Of a stretch of 64,000 nt of DNA, positions 33,534 through 44,999 are shown in pieces. The notes under the pieces are model-generated. The model ran no database searches and was not told the DNA's origin. It worked only from the letters and a program-made list of their open reading frames with translations. A program made the position numbers and the translations under genes. The stretch spans positions 107,604 through 171,603 of the forward strand of contig RDEW01000073.1 in assembly GCA_011109175.1 (NCBI GenBank), given 5' to 3'. Position 1 is the stretch's first letter. The number at the start of each line of letters is the position of its first letter. Origin of the DNA: Dicyema japonicum (lineage: Eukaryota; Dicyemida; Rhombozoa; Dicyemidae).

Positions 33534-34517
33534 ATAAAAAATTCAAATTTGCCTCTCGAATCCGCCGTAATTTCCCAGGTCCCAAATTTGGCGGATTCGA
33601 GAGGTTTTACTGTATAATATTTTATCAGAGTGTCTGGTTTTATGTAGACTTCGACTTTTCTTTTCTGGGGAGGATCCTTTGATGTTCTTGATCCACTTCC
33701 AGACTCCCTGCATTGGAGGTTCTTGCAGAGAGCCTTTGATAGTCTCATCCATCTATTCGCATTTTATTCTCTTGTTGATCTCTCTGTTTTGTTCTCGTAT
33801 TTTTCTGATGTTCACTTCTGTTGGCGATTTCACCATCTTTAGATTATTCCGTTCTCTGATCAAACGTTTCGTCGTTATGTTGAAACGTTTTGATGACGTA
33901 GGTTGCCTCCCCATTGGAATGTACTTCCTTCTCGCAGTGTTAGTTGTGGAGTTGAACCATTTCACTAATTGTTCGACGGAGGGAGGAGTGGGGAAATTTA
34001 TTTATCCGTGACCTCGTTTTGACCTCCAAAAATATTGGATTGTGGTCACTCCTGGTTTCATATTTCACTGACCAGTCAATAAGAGGGGCCAAGGACGGTG
34101 ATGACAGTGAGTCATAGACTGTGGAGGTCCTCAATAATCATCTTTCTCCTTTTGTCATAGGGTTGTCCTGTCAGCCACAGTAAGTCTTCGCATTGAAGTC
34201 ACCACAGATAATCACATCCTTCAGTGATGCGAGAGGAGTCGATCTGGAAAAACAGGAACTCAAAGGTGGGAGATATGTGCTGACCAATATTATTGATAGT
34301 CTTGGGAATCGTACTTTGGTGGCCTCAAGTTCGAGATTTCCATATTAAGCATACTGTAGACACTGTTGGTTATATTCTCAAACGGAATTCCGTTGCGAAT
34401 TACTGTGAGAAGACCCCCACCAAGTTTCCCAATTCTGTCACGGCGAATTACTGTGAATCCCGAAAATACTGATGTTGAATTCTTTGGAGAAAGTTTAGAC
34501 TTTTGAATTAGCAACAG

Positions 34518-34532
34518 ACCGTTAATCTGCAT
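34518..34532. repeat. Target-site duplication, right copy
   Basis: ACCGTTAATCTGCAT, identical to 27512-27526. Confidence 0.88.
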
Positions 34533-35470
34533 CTGGAGAATTTCAACATTCTTATCTCCCAGACTATTGAGGAAATTTTGAATATTAATTTCGATAAAAT
34601 TGGATTGAAGCAAGCTTTCACCCGAATTCTCAACTGACCAAGAGATAATCCGCGCACGAGAAGCCTGGAATGCCACCAACCTCCCCCTGCCTCCTTCCCA
34701 AGATCGCCAGCGAAACCTGGACAACTTATTATGCTGGAAATCATTTGGACTCCTACTGGAATCTGCCAATCAGCACCGACGCGCTTGTTTGCTTTCGGGG
34801 GCCTTCCCTGAGAGCGGAGCTTGGCTAAACGCCATCCCAATGGAGCTTTGGGCACTTTTCTGGATGATGAATGCGTTAGAACTGGTATCTCTCTGCGGCT
34901 GGGACTAAAAGTATGTGTACCTCACCCGTGCCGATGTGGCATCCTGATAGACTGCTATGGCCTGCACCCTCTCGCCTGCAGGAGGAGCGCTGGCAGATCC
35001 CCAAGGCACAAGGCTCTGAATGAAATTGTCAGGCGAGCTATGGATGCTGCTGGATACTCGGCCATTCTTGAACCGGTCGGGTTATGCAGAAGTGACGGGA
35101 AACGACCGGACGGGATGACCATATTTCCATTTGAGGCCGGGAAACCACTGGTTTGGGATGTGACATGTACAGACACGTTCGCCCAGAAAAATCTTCACGA
35201 GAGTGCTACAAGGGCCTGTTCAGCATCCGTAAAGGCGGAGAAGGCCAAACTCGTTAAATACGTCGACCTTCCCGATGATGTCAAATTTGTTCCCTTGCTA
35301 TGGAGACTTCCGGATCCTACTCCCCTCTACACTCGAGTTTTTCGAACGTCTTGGAAACCGGATCACCTCATGCACTGGAGATCTCCGTGAACGCCGCTGG
35401 CTATTTGAGCGAATTTCGCTCGCAATTTTGAGAGAGAACAGCCACGCAGTGAGGGCGGCAACTACCTGAC
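34533..35470 (+). mobile_element. PHD-RT element, right part of the split copy (C-terminal domain)
   Basis: Continues in frame from the left half (LENFNILISQTIEEILN), then AREAWNATNLPLPPSQ, SGAWLNAIP, a frame break at about 34855, FLDDECVRTGISLRLGLKVC, zinc-knuckle-like CRCG...YGLHPLACRRSAG, KRPDGMTIFPFEAGKPLVWD and TCTDTF (35105-35180). After another frame break it ends with LFERISLAILRENSHAVRAA (35400-35466). The PDG...VWDVTC spacing fits a PD-(D/E)XK-like nuclease core. Confidence 0.85.
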
Positions 35471-35475
35471 TTCTA

Positions 35476-36075
35476 TTGTTTAACAAAATCAAAGGAATAC
35501 TCAGCAAGCTTTGTACCCGTCAGATTTGGAGGTATCAGCCTAACTTCTGTTGTGGACGTTTCCTTACCATCCTTCATGTCCTCCATCGTGCAACGTTTCT
35601 CATTCGGACCATTCTTCCAGATTTATGCAAGTCGACTCTGGACGACGAAATTGCAGATGGGTGAAGAGCTGGTCTGTGGTTTTCGGAGAAACACTTACTG
35701 AGGAACTGGACCAACATTTTGTACTCATTCGACTCTTATGGAAACGGAAGACTTGCAACCGTAGGGCTTGCATTCTGGAAACCTCTTCCCTCACAGCGGT
35801 GCTTGACTGAACGCGTTCCCATCATCGTCTACTGTTCCTTTCTGGAACAGTACGCCCTCCGGAATGGAATATCTATCAGTCTCGGGATCGACCTATTCAC
35901 TCTCATCATGCAGTTGTGAATCTGTTTTGGACTGTAAAGGACTTCACCTGCTATCTTGTCGTCTCAGCAGGGGCCGGTTCCCAAGCATACAGCCATCAAC
36001 GAGGTTTTGAAGCGCTCTCTTGAGGCGACTATATTCCCGTCGTCTCACAAACATTTCTTTCTGGACTCAGGAGAC
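35476..36075 (+). mobile_element. PHD-RT element, fragment
   Basis: GGISLTSVVDVSLPSFMSS (about 35530-35590) aligns with GGLGLSLPSDVALGAYLSS of the copy at 17640, and CKGLHLLSCRLSRGRFPS (35935-35990) with the zinc-knuckle region. Strongly decayed. Confidence 0.6.
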
Positions 36076-36202
36076 ATTGGAAAACCAAAGTTTTGAAATT
36101 ATGTATCCATCATAAATGACAAAATTTTGTCTGGCACAAATTAGTGTAGTCTACCATTATAATTTTTTATTCTCGAATGTTCTATTAAAAATATTATTTA
36201 AG

Positions 36203-36705
36203 CCTACACCCTCTTTCCTGCAGGAAGAGTACGGGCAGATTTCCCATACACATGGTTTTGAACGAAGTCGCTAGGCGAGCTTTGGACGCCGTCAGACATT
36301 CCTCCATGCTCGAACCAGTCGGTCTTTCCAGGCGTGACGGAAAACGACCAGATTGGATGACAATCTTCCATTTGAAACCCTTGTCTGGGACGGCACCTGC
36401 AACGACACATTTGCCCTTTTCAACCTACTCCTGAGTGCTTCTGGAGCCTGTTCTGCCGCTGAGAGGGCCGAGAGGTTGAAACTGGCAACGTATACGGTCC
36501 TACCCAATAATTTTTTTGTTCGTTCCGATCGCTGTTGAGACGTATGGTTCCCTTGCACCTGCGACGCTGGAATTCTTGAGTCGTCTAGGGAATCGGATTT
36601 CTACACGATCAAGAGACCCCCCGTGAGGGTTGCTGGTTATTTGAGCGAATATCGCTCACTATCCTGAGAGAAAATAGCCACGCAGTCAGGGCACCCGCTA
36701 TATGA
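36203..36705 (+). mobile_element. PHD-RT element, C-terminal fragment
   Basis: VLNEVARRALDAVRHSSMLE then GLSRRDGKRPDWMTIF (36250-36370), LVWDGTCNDTFALFNLLLSA, and the terminal LFERISLTILRENSHAVRAP (36640-36700). Gly of the PDG motif is replaced by Trp, and a gap after MTIF removes part of the nuclease-like core. Confidence 0.78.
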
Positions 36706-37183
36706 CCATTTGCTCACTTTTTTCCTTAATAAATTACTTTGATTAGGATGACTTTAATTTGACTAAATATTAGGTCTCGTAGTACGAATCACGCTATAAC
36801 ACGTTCATAAACTACACAAGGGACTTCTAATAACAATTAAGAACTTTAACAGGATTGGGGGTAAGGAAGTGATGTGGACCTAAAGGAAATACTCATCTAT
36901 AACAGGAACTACGTTAATTGGTTTGCGTAATATAGAGGAACTTTATTAGTATATAAGTGGATGTGTTTTAGAACTTGAAATGAGAAACCACAAGGTAGTT
37001 CAAAAGCTAATATATTTTAATTTTATTTTACTCACTTTTAAATCAAAAATCAAATAAATTCGCGCATAAAAGCCGAATTTTTTGAATATAAATATAATTC
37101 TTATTAAAAATTATTAAAATAATTAAAATATTCAAAATTTAAATCACATTGATGTGTAGTTGTACCAACGTTATCGTTACTCG
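36706..37183. other. Upstream region of the poly(A) polymerase gene
   Basis: AT-rich, no coding or repeat family recognised. The last 150 bases before the start codon are about 80 percent A+T. Confidence 0.4.
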
Positions 37184-38951
37184 ATGAATACTCAAGTTAC
37201 TCGGCAAACCGAAGTGACATCAACTTTTGGTGTAACTGAACCAATTAGTACCCGGACATGTGGCTCTGAAGCCGTCAAATGTACTAGCCTGCTTGAAGAT
37301 TTTATTTCTCCCTTACTTGAGAGTCCAGAAGAACGAGATCATCGTGTCCAAGTCTTAAGCGATCTCAGCAACCTTTTTAAAATATGGGTCCGAGCTTTTT
37401 GTGGTGCTGAAGGAAACGTTTACACCTTCGGGTCATACAGGCTGGGAGTTCATAGTCGTGGTTCTGATGTGGATACCCTCTGTGTTGCTCCAATCAAAAG
37501 ACGAGACTTTTTCAAATCTTTTTCCCAACTTTTGGCTGAGCAGTTCAACGTTACTGACGTCCTTCCTATTGAAGACGCTTATGTTCCCCTTATTCGCTTG
37601 GAGTACGACGGTGTTCCTGTATATATGTGTGAAGATTTTAGATTGACCTTTTATTTTCCTCGGATAAGCCTGTGGACCCTAAATGTGTACTTTCAATGAA
37701 CGGGCTAAGAGTCACTGAGCAGATTCTTAAGGTGGTCCCCTCCGAAGTTTCCTTCAGGAAGACACTAACTGCTGTGAAGTTGTGGGCAAAGGCCAGAGCG
37801 TTGACCTCAAACTCCCTCGGATTTTTTGGTGGAGTCACGTGGGCAATTTTGGTTGCCCGAGTCTGTCAATTATACCCTAACGCTCTCCCGTCTACATTAA
37901 CCGCCAAATTCTACCTTATGTGCGTAAATTGGAAATGGCCTGACCCTGTGATGATAGTCCCTCGTGATGAGAACCCCCTTTGGGATCCACGTGTGAACCC
38001 AAGTGACAGGAATCATAAAATGCCTATACTTACCCCAGTCTCCCCCCAGATGAACACAACCCACAACGTGACCGAGTCCTCCAAGGCTATTTTGATGGAG
38101 GAGTTCAAAATGGGTTGTTTTCATTCTAATTGAAGCTCTGGAACTGACCTTTCGCATTACGAATGGAATCGAACATTGGAGTAGTTTTTTTACTCCCATG
38201 GGATTTTTTTCTAAGTACAGGAACTTTATTATGGTGGAGGCCAGTTCTGAGACTGCCACGAACCAGTTGATATGGTGAAATTGAGTGGTTATTCAAGGAA
38301 AGGGATCGTGGAGTCAAAGTTGAGACATTTGGTCCTTGATTTGGAAAGGAGACCCGCTTTCAAGACGATCCACACTTACAGCAACTCTTTTGGGGAAGCT
38401 AATCTGACGAGGTGGTTCATTGGATTGAAATTCCACGACAAAGGGAACCTTACAATCAACGCGGAGTATTCCCGATTTAGTGGATTGCTTTACTCCACCC
38501 CGAAGTATACATGTGATATGCAGTTGTCTCTCCACCACGTGAAACGGGACGATTTGGAGAAATATGTCCCTCGGAGTTTGTTGGATGACCACAGAGCCTA
38601 CGAGGCCGATTGGGTTGGCTTTGGGGTAGCATTTAGAACCGTATTTTCCGTGATAAGCCGTTCTACTCGAATAATATAATTAAATCAGCCGAGGAATGGC
38701 AGTCCCTGAATATAAAGAATGGTAGTTTGGGATGTTACGTAGATCCATATCATTGGGTTTCTCCTTCTTACATTAAAAAAATGAAGGAAAAGTCTCTTAT
38801 CCCTATGAAGGAGGGATTTGAAAATGAAAGTGGAGTCAATGGAGAGACTAGTCAGGAGGATGAGTCTTTGAAGAGGGGTAGTGAATCTCGGGAGACAAAA
38901 TCCAAGAGACCTTGTCCTGATAGCATAAGTGATCAGACTTGTACGAGTTAG
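37184..38951 (+). CDS. Canonical nuclear poly(A) polymerase
   Basis: Six exons with introns 37619-37641, 38114-38135, 38275-38297, 38614-38636 and 38722-38742 (21-23 nt) join into 551 residues. The nucleotidyltransferase signature FGSYRLGVHSRGSDVDTLC supplies the helical-turn GS and two catalytic Asp, and VPIDLLF supplies the third, with intron 1 just before it. The central domain follows (LSMNGLRVTEQIL, AVKLWAKARAL, GFFGGVTWAILVARVCQLYP, WDPRVNPSDRNHKMPI), then the RNA-binding domain (FIGLKFHDKGNLTINAEYS, HVKRDDLEKYVPRSL), and a short tail with SKRP. Role: pre-mRNA 3' polyadenylation in the nucleus. The segment between DLLF and LSMNG is about 15 residues shorter than in animal PAPs, and the C-terminal Ser/Thr-rich tail is much reduced. 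No lesion seen. The ATG at 37184 is the first in frame. Confidence 0.94.
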
Positions 38952-39259
38952 GCTGTTAATTGACACTATTGTTATCATTTTATTAATATTTATCCTCATT
39001 TTGCATTTATTAGTGTCATAAATTTAAAAAAAATTAATCTATTATTTCAGAGATAGAGACTAATTATAGTTAAGTATTTTATAAGCCGCTTATTTTCGTC
39101 ACAGAACCTAGACAATTTCGCTTCCACAGTGACAGGGTCATATTTACAAAAATAAAAGCAACAATTTACCTGTGGATGAGTGAAGCGTGTATAAAAACAT
39201 TCTTGATCCGAAGACATCAATTTTGATAAACTTCTTGTGATCGTCTGATTGAATCTTTC
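38952..39259. other. Spacer, no gene
   Basis: AT-rich 3' flank of the poly(A) polymerase gene. Nothing recognised. Confidence 0.4.
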
Positions 39260-39870
39260 ATTTAAATCTTTAGGGGCAATAACTCTAACGGAGATACAAA
39301 CGGCTTTCCAAAAAATGACTAACGGAAAAAGTCCAGGTATTGAAAGTTAATCGGAGATCTTACTCACTTATCCATCAGTTATGCAACATACTAAAAGACG
39401 TTTTCATTACACACGTGAGTTCCATTTTGACAAGGAGTCCTAATTCCTATACAAAACCCGGGAAGTCAGTTGGACCAGTTGGAAATCAGACTCAATTCTT
39501 CTAACGACTATACAAAAACTAGTGTCGCTAATTGTTCTTGTTAGAATATCATCTACTGTAAACAAGTTCGTGTCAATGGGACAAAGTGGATTCAGAAGAG
39601 GAAAGTCCACAGCGGATATCGTGTGGAAACATATATGGGAGAGAGACATGATGCAAAGATTCAGTTTATATTCTGGGGATTAATTTATCGAGGCTTTTGA
39701 TACTGTTCGTAGAGGAAGGCTCATGCGACTATTAGAAACGTTGCTAGACGAAAACAGTTTAAAGATGATACGGGTTATACTTTCAAACACAGAATTGGAA
39801 GTCTGGGTTTGTTCAGAATGCTTTCGAAAATTTAAAACGAATATTTTGTCTCCTCAGGTGAGAAAGCGAT
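39260..39870 (+). mobile_element. LINE RT fragment (motifs 0-2)
   Basis: LTEIQTAFQKMTNGKSPG (about 39290-39345) is the RT approach region. MGQSGFRRGKSTADIVWKHI (39572-39630) and FIEAFDTVRRGRLMRLLE (39690-39740) are RT motifs 2a and A, followed by ENSLKMIRVILSNTELEV. The same GFRTGRSTTDIVW motif recurs at 53060. Probably the upstream RT part of family 1, whose 3' halves start at YADD. In-frame stops present. Confidence 0.72.
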
Positions 39871-40159
39871 TATCTAAGCGTCTCTATTGGGTCTGTTAGA
39901 CGAGAGGGTTGGACCCTCAAACTTCTTGTGAAGGATTTCATGATCAGCAAACTGTTTTTTGTCCGTCAGGTTATCGCCGGAGAAATTCTTGTCGGGATTG
40001 GAAAAATTCTGAGAGTTTTATACTTTCTGAGAGGTTTTTCTGTTTGAATAAGGTGCCGGTGAGTGTAGTTCTCCTTTTTTCTCTTGACGTTAGATGAGAT
40101 CAGCTTTCCAAGGCTAATTTTTTAATTTATTTTTATTAATAAATTTAATTTTAATTTTA
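39871..40159. other. Unassigned spacer
   Basis: A short plus-strand frame (39909-40097) without recognised family. Confidence 0.3.
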
Positions 40160-42345
40160 TTAATTGATGATCCACTGCACGGCCTCTTTTTGTGGTTTCC
40201 ACATGTCCTGTGTCAAAATAACTAAAAGAGCCCTGACTGTTATTTCCTATTGGTATTGTCAGTCATGCCTTATACCAGAGAATGCGACATCCTCGACTCT
40301 ACGCTATCCCTCTGAACATGTTGCACTGGATCATCAGGAAGTCTCGAATGATTTCAAATCTGACACACATACAAAGACTCCTGATCAGGATTTCCAAAGT
40401 TGCCCGTGTATATGTCGCGGACTGCCTACGTGAGTGTATTGAAAGAACGGTCTCTTCGGACAGCTCTAATCGGGTACGATTATTTTTGCTTCGCTTTATT
40501 CACACTATGCACACCCAATGTTATGTTGTCCAATTAAGTCGTGTCCGACCCTTGGAGATCTCATGAACGAGTTTCCTCCACTCTCCCCGATCCGTTGCAA
40601 TTTAGAGTAGCATTGATATAGGCATTCCCGTGACGTCTTCCACCGTGGATAGCCACCGAGTCCTCGGTCGGCCAGGTCTTCTCTTCCCAGTAATATTGCT
40701 CAGCATAATGGTTCTTTCCAGGGAATCAGAGCGGACAACATGCCCAAAGAACGTCAATCTGTGTTTTACGATTCTTCCTTCTAGCGAAATGTCCGTCTCC
40801 ACCCGTTTGAGTACATCGATGTTTGTTATTTTGGAAGTCCAAGGGATTCTTAGTAACCTCCTCCAGCACCACAGTTCAAAAGCATCAATTTTTCGTCTAT
40901 CCGCCTTTTCAGTATCCATGATTCTGTTCCGTATAGAAAAACCGGGAACATGATTGCATTACCTAGTCTGCACATGGTCCTTAAGCAAATATCTTTGTTT
41001 TTCCAATTTCTATTCATTTTCTGGAAGGCCCATGGCAATTTACCTCTTGATTTCCATGCCTCCGTCACCATTCCGATTAATTAGACATCCCAGACAACAT
41101 TATCGCAGCTCTCTAATTTCTCATTCCCAATTTTTAGTTCCATTATTAGCAGTCGTCATAATTTAGCAATAAACCAAAGACGGCGCTCTCTTCTCTGAAT
41201 CTTAGAATCAACTCCCTGAGGTACATCCACACATTCTCCTCTTCCAAAACTATGAGAAGCAAACCTGATTGTCTCGGATACACAAAGATTATGAAGTGCA
41301 ATCCGTCGAAGCTTTCGGAAGGTTGAATCCGTGCTGCCGTAAGGATTCTTGCCGAATACGCAGAACTCGTTGAGCGATACCCAAGTCCTCCAAACGACCA
41401 GCGGATCCCACCTTGCCCTGGACAATTACCTAACTCCGGGGCACCTCAAAGATTTTATTGCTCAGTACACGGTCAACTCTGGCGTCTGGCTTGTGTAGGC
41501 TATAACAAAACTAATAAACAGGATGCTTTCAGGGACACTACCAGAAGCAATTCGATACGTCCTGTTCTCCGCAAAGTTAATAGCATTCGATAAAAGAGGA
41601 GGATCGTGTGGCTTGGTTTTCCGTCGGTTGGGCTCAAAGCTCTTATCTCTCCTGCGCTTGTAACAGCTACCACAACTCAAATAAGGGTCTGTACTCCCTG
41701 GTGCTGTGAAGTGGAAGTTCATGCTGTCCGCACATTCACTTAAAAAAACGAGAATATTTTTTATGTAATGTCTTGATATCAAAAATGTCTTCAACACGAT
41801 ACAGCGTGGAGGTTGTCTAAATATGGAAAACCTTCCAGCCTGGTCTACGGCCAATACTTCACTCCCTCATCCTTGGAATTCAACAAGGAGACCCATTGGG
41901 CCCCCTTGTTCAGCCTGGGAATTGTCTGTATCACGGGAATTTTTATTCTCCTCTGAAAGTGTGGTAGTAGATCAAACCAACATCGACGTACCTGCCTAGT
42001 CACTAGAAGATACGAATGGAGTGGCGCTTGGATGAATGCCCTTCCGGTCGGAAGCGTAATTACAATACTGTCCGCACTCGTATCTCTATCAGACTTAGAC
42101 TGAATATTTGCCAGAATCACAAATGCCGGTTCGTTGGTACTGTCGACTACTATGGATAGCATGCCCTTTCTTCGAAGAAGTGCAGGACGATTCCCAAGAC
42201 ATAAGGCGGTCAACGGAATTGTTAAACAAGCCTTGGAGCAAGCCTAGATACTCATCCGTGCTTGAACATGTTGGCTTGGACAGAGGAGACGGAAAACGGC
42301 CTGACAGATTGGATCCCTCGTGGAGGATAGCAAGTTATCTCTGAC
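40160..42345 (+). mobile_element. PHD-RT element, decayed, split by a LINE
   Basis: N-terminal zinc finger remains: IHCTASFCGFHMSC...YWYCQSC (40168-40275), followed by ISKVARVYVADCLRECIERT (40397-40455), matching IPKASRISIASALSSCIEKA at 17640. After a LINE (40500-41165) the RT resumes: DNYLTPGHLKDFI (41420-41460), MLSGTLPEAIRYVLFSAKLI (41520-41580), IQQGDPLGP in shifted frame (41876-41905), SGAWMNALP (42020-42050), RRSAGRFPRHKAVNGIVKQA (42170-42235) and HVGLDRGDGKRPD (42268-42305). Many frame breaks. Confidence 0.75.
40500..41165 (-). mobile_element. LINE 3' end inserted in the PHD-RT element
   Basis: On the minus strand: RIDAFELWCWRRLLRIPWTS (about 40895-40860), then LEGRIVKHRLTFFGHVVRSD, RPGRPRTRWL and, past a stop, RSPRVGHDLIGQ near 40530. 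This is the familiar C-terminus of endonuclease-RT LINEs with the KRIDAFE...LLRIPWT and GRPRTRW motifs, distinct from family 1. 5' truncated at about 41165; some frame shifts. Confidence 0.8.
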
Positions 42346-42478
42346 TCCTTCAATTCCCGCTTCTCGACTAATAAAGGCATATCCAAATTTCAATAAACTT
42401 TTTAAGGCATGAAGGGATGAATGTAAAAGATAGCCAGTCCGCAAAAATTCCGAAAAGCTCAGTGAGCGAAATCTGTAT

Positions 42479-43645
42479 ACAGTCAAACCCCTCTAAACCG
42501 ATTCCTCTCAGGACCGACAGAATTGTCCGGTATAGAGGGGAGGTCCGGTATATTGAACAAGTCATTAAATTTACTTATAACGAAAAAGTGAAACAGTAGG
42601 ATTAATAGAATCTGTCATTAAGGATTGCCTCGTATTTAGCTTCGATTCAGCAATCGCTTTATTGTTCAGATAAATCAGTCTGTTGACGGGATCGAGTAAT
42701 GCAGGGTCTTGAGTGCAAGCAAGTGGCAGATTTGGTCTAGCATTTGTTGAACATTTGTGCGTGTTAATTTCTCTAAATGTTTTGGCTCTGTTTGCTTATC
42801 AGAATCTGAGTCACTGTCATCTTCAGAAGCTGAGACTGTTTGGTATTGCTCAAAGGGATGATTCCCAATCTTTGGGATTTTCAGTGGGTAGTTCCAAGTC
42901 TAAGTTGAAAACTTCTTCTGTCATTGGATTATCGACTAGTCTATTCATGAGGGGTATGAACAGTAAATTGTTTTCAGGATTGTCGTTTATATCATATATT
43001 TTGACTGGAATGCCACACTTATTAAAGCAGAGGGAGATTGTGTTTGATTTCACCTCCATCCAATCTGTGCTAATCCACCGGATAGCATCCAAGAGAGAAA
43101 TTTTTTTGCAAGTGGTGTCGCATTGGTTTCTGTGTCCATTCTGGCAAGAAGTTGAGTCATTAGTAGTCTTCTGTATCTTTCTTTAAATGACCGAATAATT
43201 CCTTGATCCAGAGGCTGTATGACACTCGTTGTGTTAGCTAAAAGAAATTTGAGTTCCACGTTGGAATATTTTACGTTTGGTGAATGTGATGCTGCATTAT
43301 CCAAAAACATAATAATTTTTCGTTTCTGGCGCATCATCTGCATGTTCACATCTTGCAACCATTTTGAAAACAATTTCGATCTCTTCCAGGCTGTAACATT
43401 GAGCAGTAAAAAGATAACTATTCAGATTAATATTCTTTAAACATTGGGGTTTTCGAGACTTGCCAATTACAATTGTGTCGGCTTAGGTGTTTGGTTCGAT
43501 TCATTTATTATTTGAATTTTCTTCTTTAAAGACAATTCCCAACGTAATCGTTTTCTTTGCGGAGCTATCATCTTTTAGTTTTTGATTTTCTGTCGAGTTG
43601 TTTGCAATATATATCTCTATCGTTGTTTGCAATTCAAGGTTAAAG
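42479..43645 (-). mobile_element. Tigger/pogo DNA transposon 3, internally deleted
   Basis: Minus-strand start MIAPQRKRLRWELSLKKKIQ (about 43570) is the HTH opening. IVIGKSRKPQCLKNIN (43480-43440) is the pre-catalytic strand. IIMFLDNAASHSPNVKYSNV and LLANTTSVIQPLDQGIIRSF (43320-43200) are the DDE core second half. A C-terminal tail reaches NPKDWESSL at 42850. The left end CAGTCAAACCCCTCTAAACC at 42479 resembles the CAGTRNNACC termini of the other two elements. No matching right terminal repeat was found, so that end may be lost. Confidence 0.8.
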
Positions 43646-43670
43646 ACGATTAATAGGATTAGATCAAAGA

Positions 43671-44390
43671 TTGATGTCAGAAGGCAGAAGGCCGGTTTAT
43701 GATAAAAGAAAATTCAAGTTGGGACCACAAATACGGCTGGTATTTGGAATAGAGGAGATCCGGTATATCGAAGATGAAATAGAAGTGATGGCCTATGAGG
43801 TGAATCGGGACCAGAAGTTTAGTCTGGTTTTAAAAGAATTCCGTTCCTACTTGAAAGATCCCGTTTATTTAGTCAGAGGTGATGTGCTTAATGGATTGAA
43901 TGCTGCGATAGCCAATTATACTGTGCACCCCTGCTCCCTGATGACCTTAACGGGATAACGGACATAATTTATGCAGGACAGCGGGCATACGATGACCTAA
44001 CATGGTGGATCTCAGCAGCAAGCTTGAGGAAAAAAAGTATAGGGAAGAAATTTCAGAGCTTCAAAATAACTTTCTCCTTCTCAGTACGTTTGGAGACCAA
44101 AAAACCAAGGAGGAGAAGATGATGGGCATCTTAACACCTTATGGATATAAGAAATCGAAAAGGGGAGCTTACGAGAGTTACTACTATAATCAAGAACAGG
44201 ATAAGGAAATTCGAGAAGAGACTCACAACTTATAAATCGAGGAGAGCATTCATAAGAGATAATTATGGGTTCAAATTAAACAGAAAGAGATTCTATCGAA
44301 GTCTTACCAGTGATGCTCAGCGTACTGTGTGTGAAGTTGATCTATTTGGGAAACGGTGAAAGTCAAAGATCTTTAAACGTTGTCGGAAAA
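43671..44390 (+). mobile_element. RLE-LINE, N-terminal linker region
   Basis: Segments DDLNGITDIIYAGQRAYDDL (43930-43995), TIIKNRIRKFEKRLTTYKSR (44190-44245) and LNRKRFYRSLT (44275-44310) follow the order of the pre-RT linker in RLE-type LINEs, where a basic coiled region ends in a (K)RFYR.L motif. An upstream open frame (43671-43958) fits the same protein. RT itself is absent. Confidence 0.5.
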
Positions 44391-44639
44391 TGTACAACTG
44401 GGGTGGGAAAGTCTCCAGTGAGTAATAATATGAAATGTACCCCAAAAAGTAAGTAAAGATAAGTTAAGTGAAATGGTTTTTTGTCGTAAAAATTTTTTGT
44501 CAATAGGCTAGGTACGGGTTCTTAGAAATTGTGTTTTAATTTTCGTTTTAACCTTTTTATTTATTTTCTAATTTAAACACGTGTCTACCACTAAGAAAAA
44601 TTTGGTCACGTGGTCAAGTAACAAATGTTAAAGTTTATA

Positions 44640-44930
44640 TCGGAGGTCTCGTACTTGGTGACCTCGGAGACTGGAAACCAGCCATTAGAACATTAAATAA
44701 CAGAGGCCTCAAAATTGATTCCTGATGGACTCCTCTCTTCAAAAATATCATATTTGAAAAATAGTGTCCGAAGTTTCTTCCTTCTAGGTACACTTTCACT
44801 GGTTCCTTCGGGCTCCCCGTCCGAGATAACTGACCGATTATGGCTCCGTGGTTAACATCGTCAAATGCTTTTGAGATGTCGAGACATATGAAGAAACATT
44901 TGGATTATCTGACTTTGCAAAACTCGGAGC
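44640..44930 (-). mobile_element. LINE RT fragment
   Basis: Minus strand reads ICLDISKAFDDVNHGAIIGQ (RT motif A, about 44895-44830) and, further on, RGVHQESILRPLLFNVLM (motif B, about 44735-44680), the standard LINE RT order. Too short to assign a clade; sequence differs from families 1 and 2A. Confidence 0.7.
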
Positions 44931-44999
44931 TGAGATAAAATAGGCAATCACCTCATGATCGTCCCGGACAAAACCCAAATAGTCCTTTCGGAAATAGTC

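Larger units (their letters stand above)
29105..33612 (+). mobile_element. Tigger/pogo DNA transposon 2, inserted in a LINE and itself invaded
   Basis: Terminal inverted repeats CAGTAAAACCTCTCGAAT (29105) and its complement ending at 33612 are flanked by TA (29103-29104, 33613-33614). The transposase start MKRNCTRLKNSEKLQIIKF (29623) and MSWIELMETKRAILND...ITDFKATRG (29850-29972), continuing WLEKFKRRSGLKLRKL, give the two CENP-B-type DNA-binding helix domains. A SINE at 30112-30303 cuts the gene. Remnants toward 30690 end with ITDYFKGN, the usual C-terminus. The catalytic core is mostly lost. A complete LINE occupies 30748-33533. Confidence 0.88.
27527..34517 (-). mobile_element. 2A-family CR1-like LINE, 5' truncated, split by a Tigger element
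   Basis: On the minus strand from 34517: LLIQKSKLSPKNSTSVFSG and GGGLLTVIRNGI (endonuclease start), SDHNPIFLEVK (about 34040), then after the Tigger block (29105-33612) ELKHLGHRALELLAYIFN, SYRPISILSPVSRIFERLV, MDITKAFDSVPRKL (28560), FPNGVPRSSPLSPQLFNLY (28350-28400) and the thumb ILGVTFDQGLIFIRHVENI (27990-28080). The 3' end CTGGGGTAATAATTATAATA resembles the ends of the copies at 33500, 45150 and 63400. The 5' truncation is inside the endonuclease, so no 2A motif remains. Many stops. Confidence 0.85.

Noticed and set aside
43738-43772. AGAGGAGATCCGGTATATCG as the right terminal repeat of Tigger 3
   Set aside because: It resembles the left end but in direct, not inverted, orientation and lies in an open RLE-LINE-like frame; no flanking TA pair matches.
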